This document shows, in pieces, positions 8,462 to 16,447 of a DNA stretch of 64,000 nt (the first letter of the stretch is position 1; each line of letters begins with the position of its first letter). The translations under genes were made by a program, and so were the position numbers. The notes under the pieces are model-generated. The model saw nothing but the letters and a program-made list of their open reading frames with translations. It was not told where the DNA came from and did not search any database. This DNA is from DTU089 sp964421815. GTDB taxonomy: Bacteria > Bacillota > Clostridia > Oscillospirales > Acutalibacteraceae. The stretch is taken from contig CAYQYT010000006.1 of assembly GCA_964421815.1 (NCBI GenBank), positions 62,001 to 126,000 on the forward strand, in the 5' to 3' direction.

Positions 8462-9376
8462 TCACCACAGTTTTTCGGGATATTTCCCATCTTTCACAAG
8501 GGCGGAAATTGAGGCAACAACATCCGGCTTATCTTCCTTATATGTTACACCGAACCATTTATCCGGGGTTTCAAGAACATCAACGGTACATTTGTTTTCG
8601 CTGAGCATATCACGAACAAAGAAGGGCAGGAAAAACTCGGATTTAAGAGGATTCTCGGGAACTTCTTCTTTAAGGAAATCAACAAAATGAGTTCTGATTT
8701 CATCAAAAATCCCTGCAGGGAAACACCAACAGTTCATTGATGCGACACTTTCCTCGGGAAGTGCAGTCCAATTTTCACCGTCATCGGTGTATGAAATTTC
8801 TCCGTCGATTCGCATTATTTTTGTTCTTTCTATAATGTCCTCAAGTTGACCTTTTTCATTAACCTGACAAACACCCCGGGACACTGTACCGTTTTCCGTA
8901 AGAGTGTTTTTGAGATAATAACCCGCCATTGCAAATTTGAACTTATCTCCCGAGAAATCGGTTTTATCAATCCATTGGGAAAGAAGTGAGAAAGCTCCGT
9001 TTCCGTAGAAATCATCGGAATTTATAACAACAAAGGGTTCCTTAACAACATCTTTGCAGCAAAGCACCGCATGAGCTGTTCCCCAAGGTTTTACACGTTC
9101 CTCGGGGCAGGAAAAGCCCTCGGGTATTTTATCAAGGCTTTGGAAAACGTATTCCACCTTAACGTGCTTTGAAACCTTATCCCCTATAACCTCTTTAAAG
9201 ATCTCCTCATTTTCTTTTTTTATAATAAATACAACTTTATTAAAACCCGCTTTAACGGCATCGTAAATAGAATAATCTATAATAATAGAATTATTGGGTC
9301 CCACAGGGTCTATTTGTTTGAGACCGCCGTATCTGCTACCCATACCCGCCGCTAAAATAACAAGTGTTTTGTCCAT
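8462..9376 (-). CDS. Sugar-phosphate nucleotidyltransferase family protein
   Basis: NTP-transferase fold (GT-A-like) enzyme, 304 residues. The N-terminal nucleotide-binding signature LVILAAGMGSRYGGLKQ carries the Gly-rich loop and the Lys-Gln pair, and PFVVINSDDFYG holds the metal-binding Asp residues. Members are usually annotated as NDP-sugar pyrophosphorylases; the sugar cannot be told from sequence. The start has a reasonable ribosome-binding site (AAAGG). It is the first gene of a two-gene operon with the lipoprotein, and has a good promoter candidate at 9411-9439. A contribution to surface polysaccharide synthesis is plausible but unproven. Confidence 0.85.
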   Translation of the reverse strand: MDKTLVILAAGMGSRYGGLKQIDPVGPNNSIIIDYSIYDAVKAGFNKVVFIIKKENEEIFKEVIGDKVSKHVKVEYVFQSLDKIPEGFSCPEERVKPWGTAHAVLCCKDVVKEPFVVINSDDFYGNGAFSLLSQWIDKTDFSGDKFKFAMAGYYLKNTLTENGTVSRGVCQVNEKGQLEDIIERTKIMRIDGEISYTDDGENWTALPEESVASMNCWCFPAGIFDEIRTHFVDFLKEEVPENPLKSEFFLPFFVRDMLSENKCTVDVLETPDKWFGVTYKEDKPDVVASISALVKDGKYPEKLW

Positions 9377-9410
9377 TTTTTACCAACCTTTCGGCAATTC
9401 ATTTACTAAC

Positions 9411-9439
9411 ATATTAACACATAAAGAAAAATTTGTCCA
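9411..9439 (-). promoter_or_regulatory. Candidate promoter for the nucleotidyltransferase-lipoprotein operon
   Basis: On the minus strand TGGACA (9439-9434) and TAATAT (9416-9411) are 17 bp apart, about 35 bp before the start codon. Confidence 0.55.
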
Positions 9440-9463
9440 CTATATTCAACTATAACAAATAAT

Positions 9464-9491
9464 TTGACATTTCATAAAATAAAGATATAAT
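9464..9491 (+). promoter_or_regulatory. Promoter for the CDF transporter gene
   Basis: Consensus TTGACA (9464-9469) and TATAAT (9486-9491) with a 16-bp spacer, 30 bp before the start codon. Confidence 0.75.
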
Positions 9492-9520
9492 AAATTTACA
9501 CTTTTTTACAGGAGAGAATT

Positions 9521-10708
9521 ATGACAAATTTAATTGTAAAACTTTTCTTAAACAACAAAGATTCTACCACCCCTTCGGGCAGGGAGGCATACGGCAGAGT
9601 TGCGGGAATCGTGGGTATTATCTGCAACCTTTTACTGAGCGTTATGAAATTTATAATCGGCACAATAACCCACAGCGTATCAATTACCGCCGATGCCACC
9701 AACAATATGACCGACGCGGGCTCTTCAATCGTAACCTTAGTTGGATTCAGGCTTTCCGAAAAACCAGCCGATGAGGATCATCCCTACGGACACGCAAGAA
9801 TTGAATATATTACCGGACTTATTATTTCCTTTTTAACCCTAATTATTGGTTACGATATTCTCAAAACTTCCGTTTCCAAAATATTACATCCCGAAGACAT
9901 TGCTTTCAGTTGGACCGCTGTTATTATTCTCTTCGTTTCGATTTTCGTCAAGCTCTGGCTTTCCCTTTTCAATAAATCATTGGGCAAGAGAATAAAATCC
10001 AAAGCATTGGAAGCCACTGCCGCCGACAGCAGAAATGACGTTGTAGCAACTGCCGCAGTTCTTGCGGCAACTCTGATTTCCCATTTCACAAGCCTTAACC
10101 TTGACGGCTATATGGGTGTTATTGTTGCTATATTTATTATAATTTCCGGTATCGGTCTTGTTAAAGAAACTGTCAGTCCCCTTTTGGGTCAGGCACCCTC
10201 AAAGGAAATGTTCGAAATGATTGAAAAGAATATTCTCTCATACGAAAATGTACTTGGCGTCCACGATCTTATGGTACACAGCTACGGCCCCGGCAGTTAT
10301 TTTGCATCTGCACATATTGAAATGGATGCAAGAATTGATGTATTGACCTGCCATGATGTTATGGATACCATTGAAAGAGATTTTTTGAGAGAACACAACA
10401 TTCACATTGTTGTGCATCTTGACCCCACTGTTCTCGACTGTGAAGAAACAAACGAGTTAAAAGAGGTTGTACGTCAAATTCTTTTCCACATTGACCCCAT
10501 CATCACTTTTCACGATTTCCGCGTTGTTTACGGCGAAACTGCAAAAAATGTACTCTTTGATGTTGTTGTGCCACCCAAATTCAAATATTCCGACGATGAA
10601 CTTATTTCTTTAATAAAAAACCGCGTAAACGAAGCCGGAAACGGCAACCTTTACGCAGTTGTGGTTGTTGACAGAAGTTACGGCGTTCTTAAAAGCGAGG
10701 ATGACTGA
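9521..10708 (+). CDS. Cation diffusion facilitator family metal exporter, likely Mn type
   Basis: Proton-coupled divalent metal exporter, 395 residues, with six transmembrane segments (about 27-300) and a C-terminal cytoplasmic ferredoxin-like domain, followed by a further 100-residue tail. The transport site is N61/D65 in TM2 (ADATNNMTD) and D169/D173 in TM5 (AADSRNDV). Zinc CDFs usually have His or Asp at the N61 position. The Asn-Asp-Asp-Asp set is the one known for the pneumococcal manganese exporter MntE, so Mn efflux is inferred. The Shine-Dalgarno AGGAGAG precedes ATG 9521. It has a consensus promoter and converges with spoIVA, only 2 bp between their stops, with no recognisable terminator. 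Confidence 0.93.
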   Translation: MTNLIVKLFLNNKDSTTPSGREAYGRVAGIVGIICNLLLSVMKFIIGTITHSVSITADATNNMTDAGSSIVTLVGFRLSEKPADEDHPYGHARIEYITGLIISFLTLIIGYDILKTSVSKILHPEDIAFSWTAVIILFVSIFVKLWLSLFNKSLGKRIKSKALEATAADSRNDVVATAAVLAATLISHFTSLNLDGYMGVIVAIFIIISGIGLVKETVSPLLGQAPSKEMFEMIEKNILSYENVLGVHDLMVHSYGPGSYFASAHIEMDARIDVLTCHDVMDTIERDFLREHNIHIVVHLDPTVLDCEETNELKEVVRQILFHIDPIITFHDFRVVYGETAKNVLFDVVVPPKFKYSDDELISLIKNRVNEAGNGNLYAVVVVDRSYGVLKSEDD

Positions 10709-10710
10709 TA

Positions 10711-12189
10711 TTACAGAATTATGCAAATAAGTCCGCTGCAACCGTCATTGATTATACGTTCAAGAGTTTCCTGAATTTTGCCCCTTGCATCAACGGGCAT
10801 GTGGCAAAGTTTATTCCTGAGGCCCTCATTTACAAGTTCATTAAGAGATTTACCGAAGATGTCTGACTCCCATATTTTATGGGGGTCTTCTTCAAACCCT
10901 GTAAGCAAGTATTTCAGAAGTTCTTCGGACTGACTTTCCGTACCCACCACGGGGGCAACCTCCGTTTCAATACAGGTTTTGAGCATATGTATTGACGGTG
11001 CGGATGCAGATAGACGGACCCCGTATCTTCCGCCCTGCTTAACGATTTCCGGCTCCTTGAGGGTCAGTTCGTCAATATCGGGCATAACAATTCCGTAACC
11101 GGTTGCCTCCACCTCATCAAGAGCATTTTTTATCTTGTCATATCGTTTTTTTATTGCAGTCAGTTCTTCAAGACGTTCTACAAGCTGTTGTTCGTTTTCT
11201 ATTTTGATATCGGTTTTTTCTTCTATTATTTTATAGATGAGTTCACCTGTCAGCACCGCTTCAATTTCGGCACAACCCTTACCCAAATCCAATTTTGAAA
11301 TCTGTGCGGAAGCTACATTCTCGTTGTCGCAGATACCTTTCACAACGGCACTTACATCACCCACACATGTGATATCTCCCGAAGCTTCCTTAACACAGTC
11401 GCAAATTGATTTTCTCAACCAATGTTCCCTGCCAAGACCCATAACCCAACCGGGCAGGGAAATGCCGATTTCTCTGACAGGAAAGCGGAAAAGTACCGCA
11501 CCGAGAATGTCGCGGATTAAATCCTCATCTATTTCAAGGCAATTAACGGGGATTACGGGGACGCAGTATTTTTCCGTCAATTCAGATGCTAATCCCACAG
11601 CTTCATTGGAATCGGGGTATGTGCAGTTTAGAAGCATTACAAAGGGTTTGTTAATTGCTTTGAGTTCCGAAACAACTCTCTCTTCTGCTTCCTCGTATTC
11701 TTCTCTGGGAATATCGCTTATGCTTCCGTCCGTAGTAATAAGCAGGCCTATGGTTGAATGTTCCGTAATTACTTTTTGTGTGCCCAACTCCGCCGCCATA
11801 TTAAATGGAATCTCGTGGTCATACCAAGGGGTTTTTACCATTCGCGGTTTATCTTCCTCAATATACCCTAAGGAACTTGGCACAATATAGCCAACACAGT
11901 CTATGAGCCGAACATTTAAAGCCGCATTGTCCGGCAATTCCACTTTCACCGCTTCCTCGGGGATAAATTTCGGCTCGGTGGTCATAATTGTTCTTCCCGC
12001 GGCGGATTGGGGTAATTCATCCTGTGCCCTTTCCCTTTTGAATTCACTGCTCATATTTGGCAGAACAAGGGTATCCATAAACCTTTTTATAAAGGTGGAT
12101 TTACCCGTTCTCACAGGACCCACAACCCCGATATAAATATCGCCTCCCGTACGCGTTTCAATATCCTTATAGATGCTTGTATCTGTCAT
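10711..12189 (-). CDS. spoIVA: Stage IV sporulation protein A (spore coat ATPase)
   Basis: Morphogenetic ATPase that polymerises on the forespore surface to form the coat basement layer. 492 residues, the family length. Walker A is GPVRTGKS (24-31) within DIYIGVVGPVRTGKSTFIKR, followed by the conserved VRLIDCVGY switch region and a long central and C-terminal assembly domain. A good Shine-Dalgarno (GGAGGTAG) precedes ATG 12189, and a sigma-E-like promoter lies upstream at 12227-12256, the expected mother-cell control. Its presence is strong evidence that the host forms endospores. Confidence 0.97.
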   Translation of the reverse strand: MTDTSIYKDIETRTGGDIYIGVVGPVRTGKSTFIKRFMDTLVLPNMSSEFKRERAQDELPQSAAGRTIMTTEPKFIPEEAVKVELPDNAALNVRLIDCVGYIVPSSLGYIEEDKPRMVKTPWYDHEIPFNMAAELGTQKVITEHSTIGLLITTDGSISDIPREEYEEAEERVVSELKAINKPFVMLLNCTYPDSNEAVGLASELTEKYCVPVIPVNCLEIDEDLIRDILGAVLFRFPVREIGISLPGWVMGLGREHWLRKSICDCVKEASGDITCVGDVSAVVKGICDNENVASAQISKLDLGKGCAEIEAVLTGELIYKIIEEKTDIKIENEQQLVERLEELTAIKKRYDKIKNALDEVEATGYGIVMPDIDELTLKEPEIVKQGGRYGVRLSASAPSIHMLKTCIETEVAPVVGTESQSEELLKYLLTGFEEDPHKIWESDIFGKSLNELVNEGLRNKLCHMPVDARGKIQETLERIINDGCSGLICIIL

Positions 12190-12226
12190 AAATCTACCTC
12201 CATAGACCTTTTAAAATCTTCAATAA

Positions 12227-12256
12227 ATGCTATGACGGGCATTTATGATTTATGAC
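12227..12256 (-). promoter_or_regulatory. Candidate sigma-E promoter for spoIVA
   Basis: On the minus strand GTCATAAA (12256-12249) and CATAGCAT (12234-12227) are separated by 14 bp, about 38 bp before the spoIVA start. Both boxes resemble the Bacillus subtilis sigma-E consensus, and spoIVA is sigma-E dependent there. Confidence 0.55.
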
Positions 12257-12283
12257 AAGAAAATTTTTTATTCCCTGCATTAT

Positions 12284-12312
12284 TTGACACATTTCAAAAT
12301 ATGTATTATAAT
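12284..12312 (+). promoter_or_regulatory. Consensus promoter for the MgtC-like gene
   Basis: TTGACA (12284-12289) and TATAAT (12307-12312) with a 17-bp spacer, a perfect sigma-A match 35 bp upstream of ATG 12347. An upstream in-frame ATG at 12245 would lie before the promoter and is therefore not used. Confidence 0.85.
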
Positions 12313-12346
12313 ACAAAAATATATTTTTACTTTCGGAGAGATTATT

Positions 12347-13072
12347 ATGTTACTCAGTCTTATTCCAACCTATGAGACAGCAGAAGTTTTCAAGGACTTT
12401 ATTGATACTTTTAGGATTGAAAGCTTTTTACCCTATCTGTTGAGCCTTGTTACTGCCGTAGTTTGCGGTGCGGCAATAGGTGTTGAAAGAACCTTCAGGC
12501 AGAAAGAGGCGGGTATCAGAACGCACATTATTGTTGCCATGGGCTCCGCTTTAATAATGATTGTCAGTAAATACGGATTCTTTGATATCGTCGGTCTTGC
12601 GGACCACATCAACCTTGACGGCGCACGTCTTGCCGCGCAGGTTGTTACGGGTATTTCATTCCTCGGCGCCGGTATTATAGTTTACAAAGGCACGGTTAAA
12701 GGTCTTACCACAGCCGCAGGTGTTTGGACAACAGCGGGTATCGGTCTTGCCGCCGGTGCGGGAATGTACGGCATTGCGGTTTATGCAACCTTAATTCTTC
12801 TTATTGTTCAAATCGTTATTCACAAAATCATCCCCGTTGAAAACACAAGTACCACCGCTGTCAGCATGAAAATAAAAGATGACCCCGAAGCAGTTGAAAG
12901 CATTACAAACCTCTTTAAAGAAAACGGTTATATTATCATATCAACCTCCGTTGAAAAGAAAAATGAAAAATATGTTTGTCTTTTTACGATTCGTTCCAAG
13001 GATCATATAAATCCAAACGATATAAGCAATCTTTTCACAGGTAACGAATATGTGATTTCCCTTTCAATTTAA
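12347..13072 (+). CDS. MgtC/SapB family membrane protein
   Basis: From ATG 12347 (GGAGAG upstream) the product is 241 residues. It has four or five transmembrane helices with the MgtC/SapB signatures GAAIGVERTFRQKEAGIRTH, VTGISFLGAGII and GLTTAAGVWTTAGIGLAAG. The C-terminal soluble part (about 165-241) looks like an ACT-like domain. Family members are linked to survival at low magnesium or to modulation of membrane ATPases, but many non-pathogens carry them and the biochemical role is open. It forms a single-gene unit between a perfect promoter and a terminator at 13091-13118. Confidence 0.9.
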   Translation: MLLSLIPTYETAEVFKDFIDTFRIESFLPYLLSLVTAVVCGAAIGVERTFRQKEAGIRTHIIVAMGSALIMIVSKYGFFDIVGLADHINLDGARLAAQVVTGISFLGAGIIVYKGTVKGLTTAAGVWTTAGIGLAAGAGMYGIAVYATLILLIVQIVIHKIIPVENTSTTAVSMKIKDDPEAVESITNLFKENGYIIISTSVEKKNEKYVCLFTIRSKDHINPNDISNLFTGNEYVISLSI

Positions 13073-13090
13073 TTGTTAATACTGACCATT

Positions 13091-13118
13091 AAACTGCTCT
13101 TTTTTAGGGCAGTTTTTC
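13091..13118 (+). terminator. Rho-independent terminator after the MgtC-like gene
   Basis: Stem AAACTGC / GCAGTTT around an 11-base loop, running into a T5 tract. Confidence 0.8.
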
Positions 13119-13120
13119 TA

Positions 13121-13149
13121 TTGCCAAAAAGGAACAGATGTTGTATCAT
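13121..13149 (+). promoter_or_regulatory. Candidate promoter for the sulfatase gene
   Basis: TTGCCA (13121-13126) and TATCAT (13144-13149) with a 17-bp spacer, 38 bp before the sulfatase start codon. Confidence 0.45.
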
Positions 13150-13186
13150 ATTCTTTGTATAAAAATATTTAAAGCGAGGTTTTGGA

Positions 13187-15235
13187 ATGAAAAACGGTAT
13201 TACTTTTGACAAGGGCAAAAAAGTCCTGCCTCTTATTACCGCAATAATCGGTATCGTGCTTGCTGCCGCACTCCTCATTTTACGGCTGAATCTGGTTGCA
13301 GTTGTAAATGTTGCGTTTATGTGCATTTTGTCGGCTCTTATTTTCATCGGTATCATTGCTAAAAAGAAAGTTTATCTTTTTAACATCATCGGCTACGGAG
13401 CAAGTGCATTGGGCATTTTCCTGTATTTTTTAATCTGGGGTGCCGATGCGGGATTCGGTGCTTTTTCCAGCGGTAAAACCGGTTGGTCAAGCGCAGAAAA
13501 CCCCTTATTCAGCGGTGAGGGATCCTTTCTTACAAGATTGGGCGGAAACATTCTTCTGCTCCTCCCCTGCATAATTGTGGTTGCAGCCCTTGTTCTTGTT
13601 GCAAAAAAGACATTCAAAAAAGGCGGATTACATAAACTCCTTACATCAGTTTTAAGCGTTGTTCTTGCCGGTACAACAGTTTTCTATGTACTCACAATGA
13701 ATCTTCGCTCCGATCCCAATGTTGACAGACTTTGGGAGGGTCATGACGATTACCTTGACGGTGTTGACAAAGCAAAGTCAAATAATCCCAATGTGCTCTT
13801 CATTCTTATGGATGATATGGGCTACGGTGACACCTCTCTTAACGGTGCTATTTACGACACACCCAACATGGACAGAATCGGTGAAGAAGGCATTAACTTT
13901 GATAACTTCTATTCAAGTTATTCTGTTTGCTCCCCTGCAAGATTTGCTCTTATGACGGGTAGATATCCTTTCCGCGGTTACGCTGACAATGTTATGTACC
14001 CCACAATAGACACATTCTCACCTTTTGCACAGACCCGTATTTTCAACTCCATTGAAATGGGTAACAACTGCGACGGTATGCTTGGTGACGAAATCACTCT
14101 TGCGGAAATATTCCAAAATGCCGGCTACAATACAGGTGCTTTCGGTAAATGGCACTTGGGCGACTACGGTGAGTATCTTCCCACAAATCAAGGTTTTGAT
14201 TATTTCTACGGCAGCCACCATGTTAACGATATGGCTCCTTTCTACCACGTTAGTGAGGAAAACGGCGAGTATGAAATTGTCCATGGTGTTGAAGAACTCC
14301 GTGACGAAAACGGCAAAAAAGACCAACGTCAGTTGTCGGAATGGATTCACGAAGAAATTACCGACTGGATTACCGAACAGGTAACTGAAAGCGACGAGCC
14401 TTTCTTTGCTTACTATGCAACTCCGTGGCCCCATGCACCCGTATTTGTGGGTGACGATTTCAAGGGCGAAACAGGTATGGGTACTTATGCGGACTGTATT
14501 ACGGAATTCGACTACTACCTTGGCGAACTCTTCAACACCCTTGAAGAGTTGGGTGTAATGGATGACACAATTATCGTTTTCACAAGTGATAACGGTCCCG
14601 CTCTTGAAGGTTCCGTAGGTGAACTTCGCGGCGGTAAATACCTTGCTTACGAGGGCGGTCAGAAAGTTCCCTTTATGATTCGTTGGGGTAACAACGGCGG
14701 TCTTTGGGAAGCAGGTTCCACAAGAAACAACAGTGCAACTCTTGTTGATATGATGCCCACTCTTGTTGAACTTTGCGGTATCACAGGCAACGGCGGAGAA
14801 AAGAACTATCTTCCCTTTGACAGAGAGATTGACGGTGTTTCCATCGTTCCCCTCCTGAAGAATGACACGGTTATTCACACCCAAGAACATCCCATTCTCC
14901 ACATGAAACGGGAGAAGTTGAAAGCAATTCAATATACAGTTCCCACAAAGGATGTTCTTGCAAGGGATGAATACAAGGATTACGACTATGATGTTCTTAC
15001 AGATAACGAGTACATAACGTTCAAGTATTTCCAGAAAATACAGAACGATAACTCCGCATTCTTTGACAAATTCAGAAAGAACTGGTTACATATTTTAAGC
15101 GATGATGCGGGAGAAAACCTTAACCGTTCATCAGTATATCCCACCATTGCTGAAGAAATGAATGAAAAGACCAACGAAATAATGAAGAACTTCAAAGAAA
15201 ACCGCAGAGGTATTAACGAAGAATATTACAAATAA
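13187..15235 (+). CDS. Membrane-anchored Cys-type sulfatase
   Basis: Predicted sulfate-ester hydrolase, 682 residues. Five N-terminal hydrophobic segments (about 14-33, 36-57, 63-84, 120-139, 150-170) anchor an extracellular alkaline-phosphatase-superfamily domain starting near residue 200. NVLFILMDDMGYGD supplies metal-binding D209/D210. The signature C248-S-P-A-R252 (SVCSPARFALMTGRYP) is the Cys type, which must be converted to formylglycine; the next gene encodes a suitable maturase. FTSDNGP is the second metal-site motif. The substrate is not predictable; host mucin or glycosaminoglycan sulfate would fit a gut organism. The five-helix plus sulfatase layout recalls lipoteichoic acid synthases, but those use Thr. 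Confidence 0.92.
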   Translation: MKNGITFDKGKKVLPLITAIIGIVLAAALLILRLNLVAVVNVAFMCILSALIFIGIIAKKKVYLFNIIGYGASALGIFLYFLIWGADAGFGAFSSGKTGWSSAENPLFSGEGSFLTRLGGNILLLLPCIIVVAALVLVAKKTFKKGGLHKLLTSVLSVVLAGTTVFYVLTMNLRSDPNVDRLWEGHDDYLDGVDKAKSNNPNVLFILMDDMGYGDTSLNGAIYDTPNMDRIGEEGINFDNFYSSYSVCSPARFALMTGRYPFRGYADNVMYPTIDTFSPFAQTRIFNSIEMGNNCDGMLGDEITLAEIFQNAGYNTGAFGKWHLGDYGEYLPTNQGFDYFYGSHHVNDMAPFYHVSEENGEYEIVHGVEELRDENGKKDQRQLSEWIHEEITDWITEQVTESDEPFFAYYATPWPHAPVFVGDDFKGETGMGTYADCITEFDYYLGELFNTLEELGVMDDTIIVFTSDNGPALEGSVGELRGGKYLAYEGGQKVPFMIRWGNNGGLWEAGSTRNNSATLVDMMPTLVELCGITGNGGEKNYLPFDREIDGVSIVPLLKNDTVIHTQEHPILHMKREKLKAIQYTVPTKDVLARDEYKDYDYDVLTDNEYITFKYFQKIQNDNSAFFDKFRKNWLHILSDDAGENLNRSSVYPTIAEEMNEKTNEIMKNFKENRRGINEEYYK

Positions 15236-15241
15236 ATAATT

Positions 15242-15265
15242 AAACCTCGGATTATTCCGGGGTTT
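15242..15265 (+). terminator. Weak hairpin between sulfatase and maturase
   Basis: AAACC-T-CGG and CCG-G-GGTTT can pair around ATTATT. No strong T tract follows, so it may only partly terminate transcription or may be an mRNA-end stabiliser. Confidence 0.35.
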
Positions 15266-15288
15266 AATACTTTAAAGGAATGATTTAA

Positions 15289-16383
15289 TTGCCACCCCTC
15301 TCTATTATGATAAAACCCGCATCTTCATTGTGCAATATGAGGTGCAAATACTGTTTCTACCACGATGTTACGGACCACCGAGATGTTAAAAGTTTCGGTA
15401 TGATAACTGAGGAAACAACGGACAATTTAATAGAGAAAGCCCTGGATTTTGCAGACGGCGAAAGTATCGCATTTGCGTTCCAAGGGGGCGAACCCACTTT
15501 GAGAGGTCTTGAATATTTCAAATATTTCTGCAACAAGGTGGAGGAACTAAACGTAAAGGGCAGTCAAATTCACTACGGCTTACAGACCAACGGAACATTG
15601 ATTGACAACGAATGGGCAAAATTTTTCAAAAAGAAAAACTTCCTCATAGGTCTGAGCCTTGACGGTGATTTTGACAACAACTCTTTCAGGGTGGATTCAG
15701 ACAAGCAAAATGCATTTTACAAAATAATAAAAGCCGCGGATGTTTTCACAAAACACGGGGTACAGTTCAATATTTTGACCGTTCTTACAGGAAAATGCGC
15801 GGACAATATTGATGATATTTTAAAATATTTTAAAAAGCGAGGGTTCCGCTATTTACAGTTCATACCCTGTCTGCGCCCTTTCGGTGACAAATCGGAAAAT
15901 GAACTCTATATGACTGTTGAACAGTACAAGCATTTCCTAATTCACGGTTTTAACGCATATGTTAAAGATTATGTTCAGGGAAATTACACAAGCATACGAT
16001 ATTTTGACAACCTTGTTCATTTATATTGGGGAAATCCCACGGAGCAATGCGGAATGTGCGGACATTGTATGCATCAATTTGTTGTTGAGGGTAACGGAAA
16101 TATTTACCCCTGCGACTTCTACTGTACGGACCAATGGCTTTTGGGCAACATAAATACTCCCACGGAGAATTTTGATACCCTCGCCCATTGCGAAAAGGCA
16201 ACTGAATTTTTACGCGAAAGCCTTGCCTTGCCGGATGAATGTAAAAAATGCAAATTCTACCCCATTTGCCGTGGGGGTGGTTGCAAACGCTCCAAAGAGG
16301 ACAGAAATTACTGCGAAAGTTACAAAGCATTTTTCAATGCCTGCCTGCCGCTTTTCAGGGCATTTATTGCGGAGAAAAAGTAA
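15289..16383 (+). CDS. Anaerobic sulfatase-maturating radical SAM enzyme
   Basis: Radical SAM enzyme that oxidises the active-site Cys of sulfatases to formylglycine without oxygen. About 364 residues. The radical SAM cluster is C15-x3-C19-x2-C22 (SLCNMRCKYCFY), AFQGGEPTLR gives the SAM-binding GGE motif, and the C-terminal SPASM-type cysteines lie in CGMCGHCMHQF, YPCDFYC and CKKCKFYPICRGGGC. The start is TTG 15289 with AAAGGAA eight bases upstream. It lies just after a Cys-type sulfatase, its obvious substrate. The pair is separated only by a weak hairpin and is probably cotranscribed. Confidence 0.94.
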   Translation: MPPLSIMIKPASSLCNMRCKYCFYHDVTDHRDVKSFGMITEETTDNLIEKALDFADGESIAFAFQGGEPTLRGLEYFKYFCNKVEELNVKGSQIHYGLQTNGTLIDNEWAKFFKKKNFLIGLSLDGDFDNNSFRVDSDKQNAFYKIIKAADVFTKHGVQFNILTVLTGKCADNIDDILKYFKKRGFRYLQFIPCLRPFGDKSENELYMTVEQYKHFLIHGFNAYVKDYVQGNYTSIRYFDNLVHLYWGNPTEQCGMCGHCMHQFVVEGNGNIYPCDFYCTDQWLLGNINTPTENFDTLAHCEKATEFLRESLALPDECKKCKFYPICRGGGCKRSKEDRNYCESYKAFFNACLPLFRAFIAEKK

Positions 16384-16393
16384 AAACAACATA

Positions 16394-16435
16394 AAAAAGC
16401 CACTCTCGGTTCATTTTTGAATCGAAAGTGGCTTT
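16394..16435 (+). terminator. Bidirectional terminator between maturase and lysA
   Basis: Long imperfect stem AAAGCCACT-TCG-TTCA pairing with TGAA-CGA-AGTGGCTTT, flanked by A and T tracts on both strands. It serves two convergent genes. Confidence 0.85.
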
Positions 16436-16447
16436 GTTATAATATTT

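Noticed and set aside
14018..14932. 304-codon minus-strand frame opposite the sulfatase
   Set aside because: Antisense shadow of a well-supported gene; no domain, no start signal.
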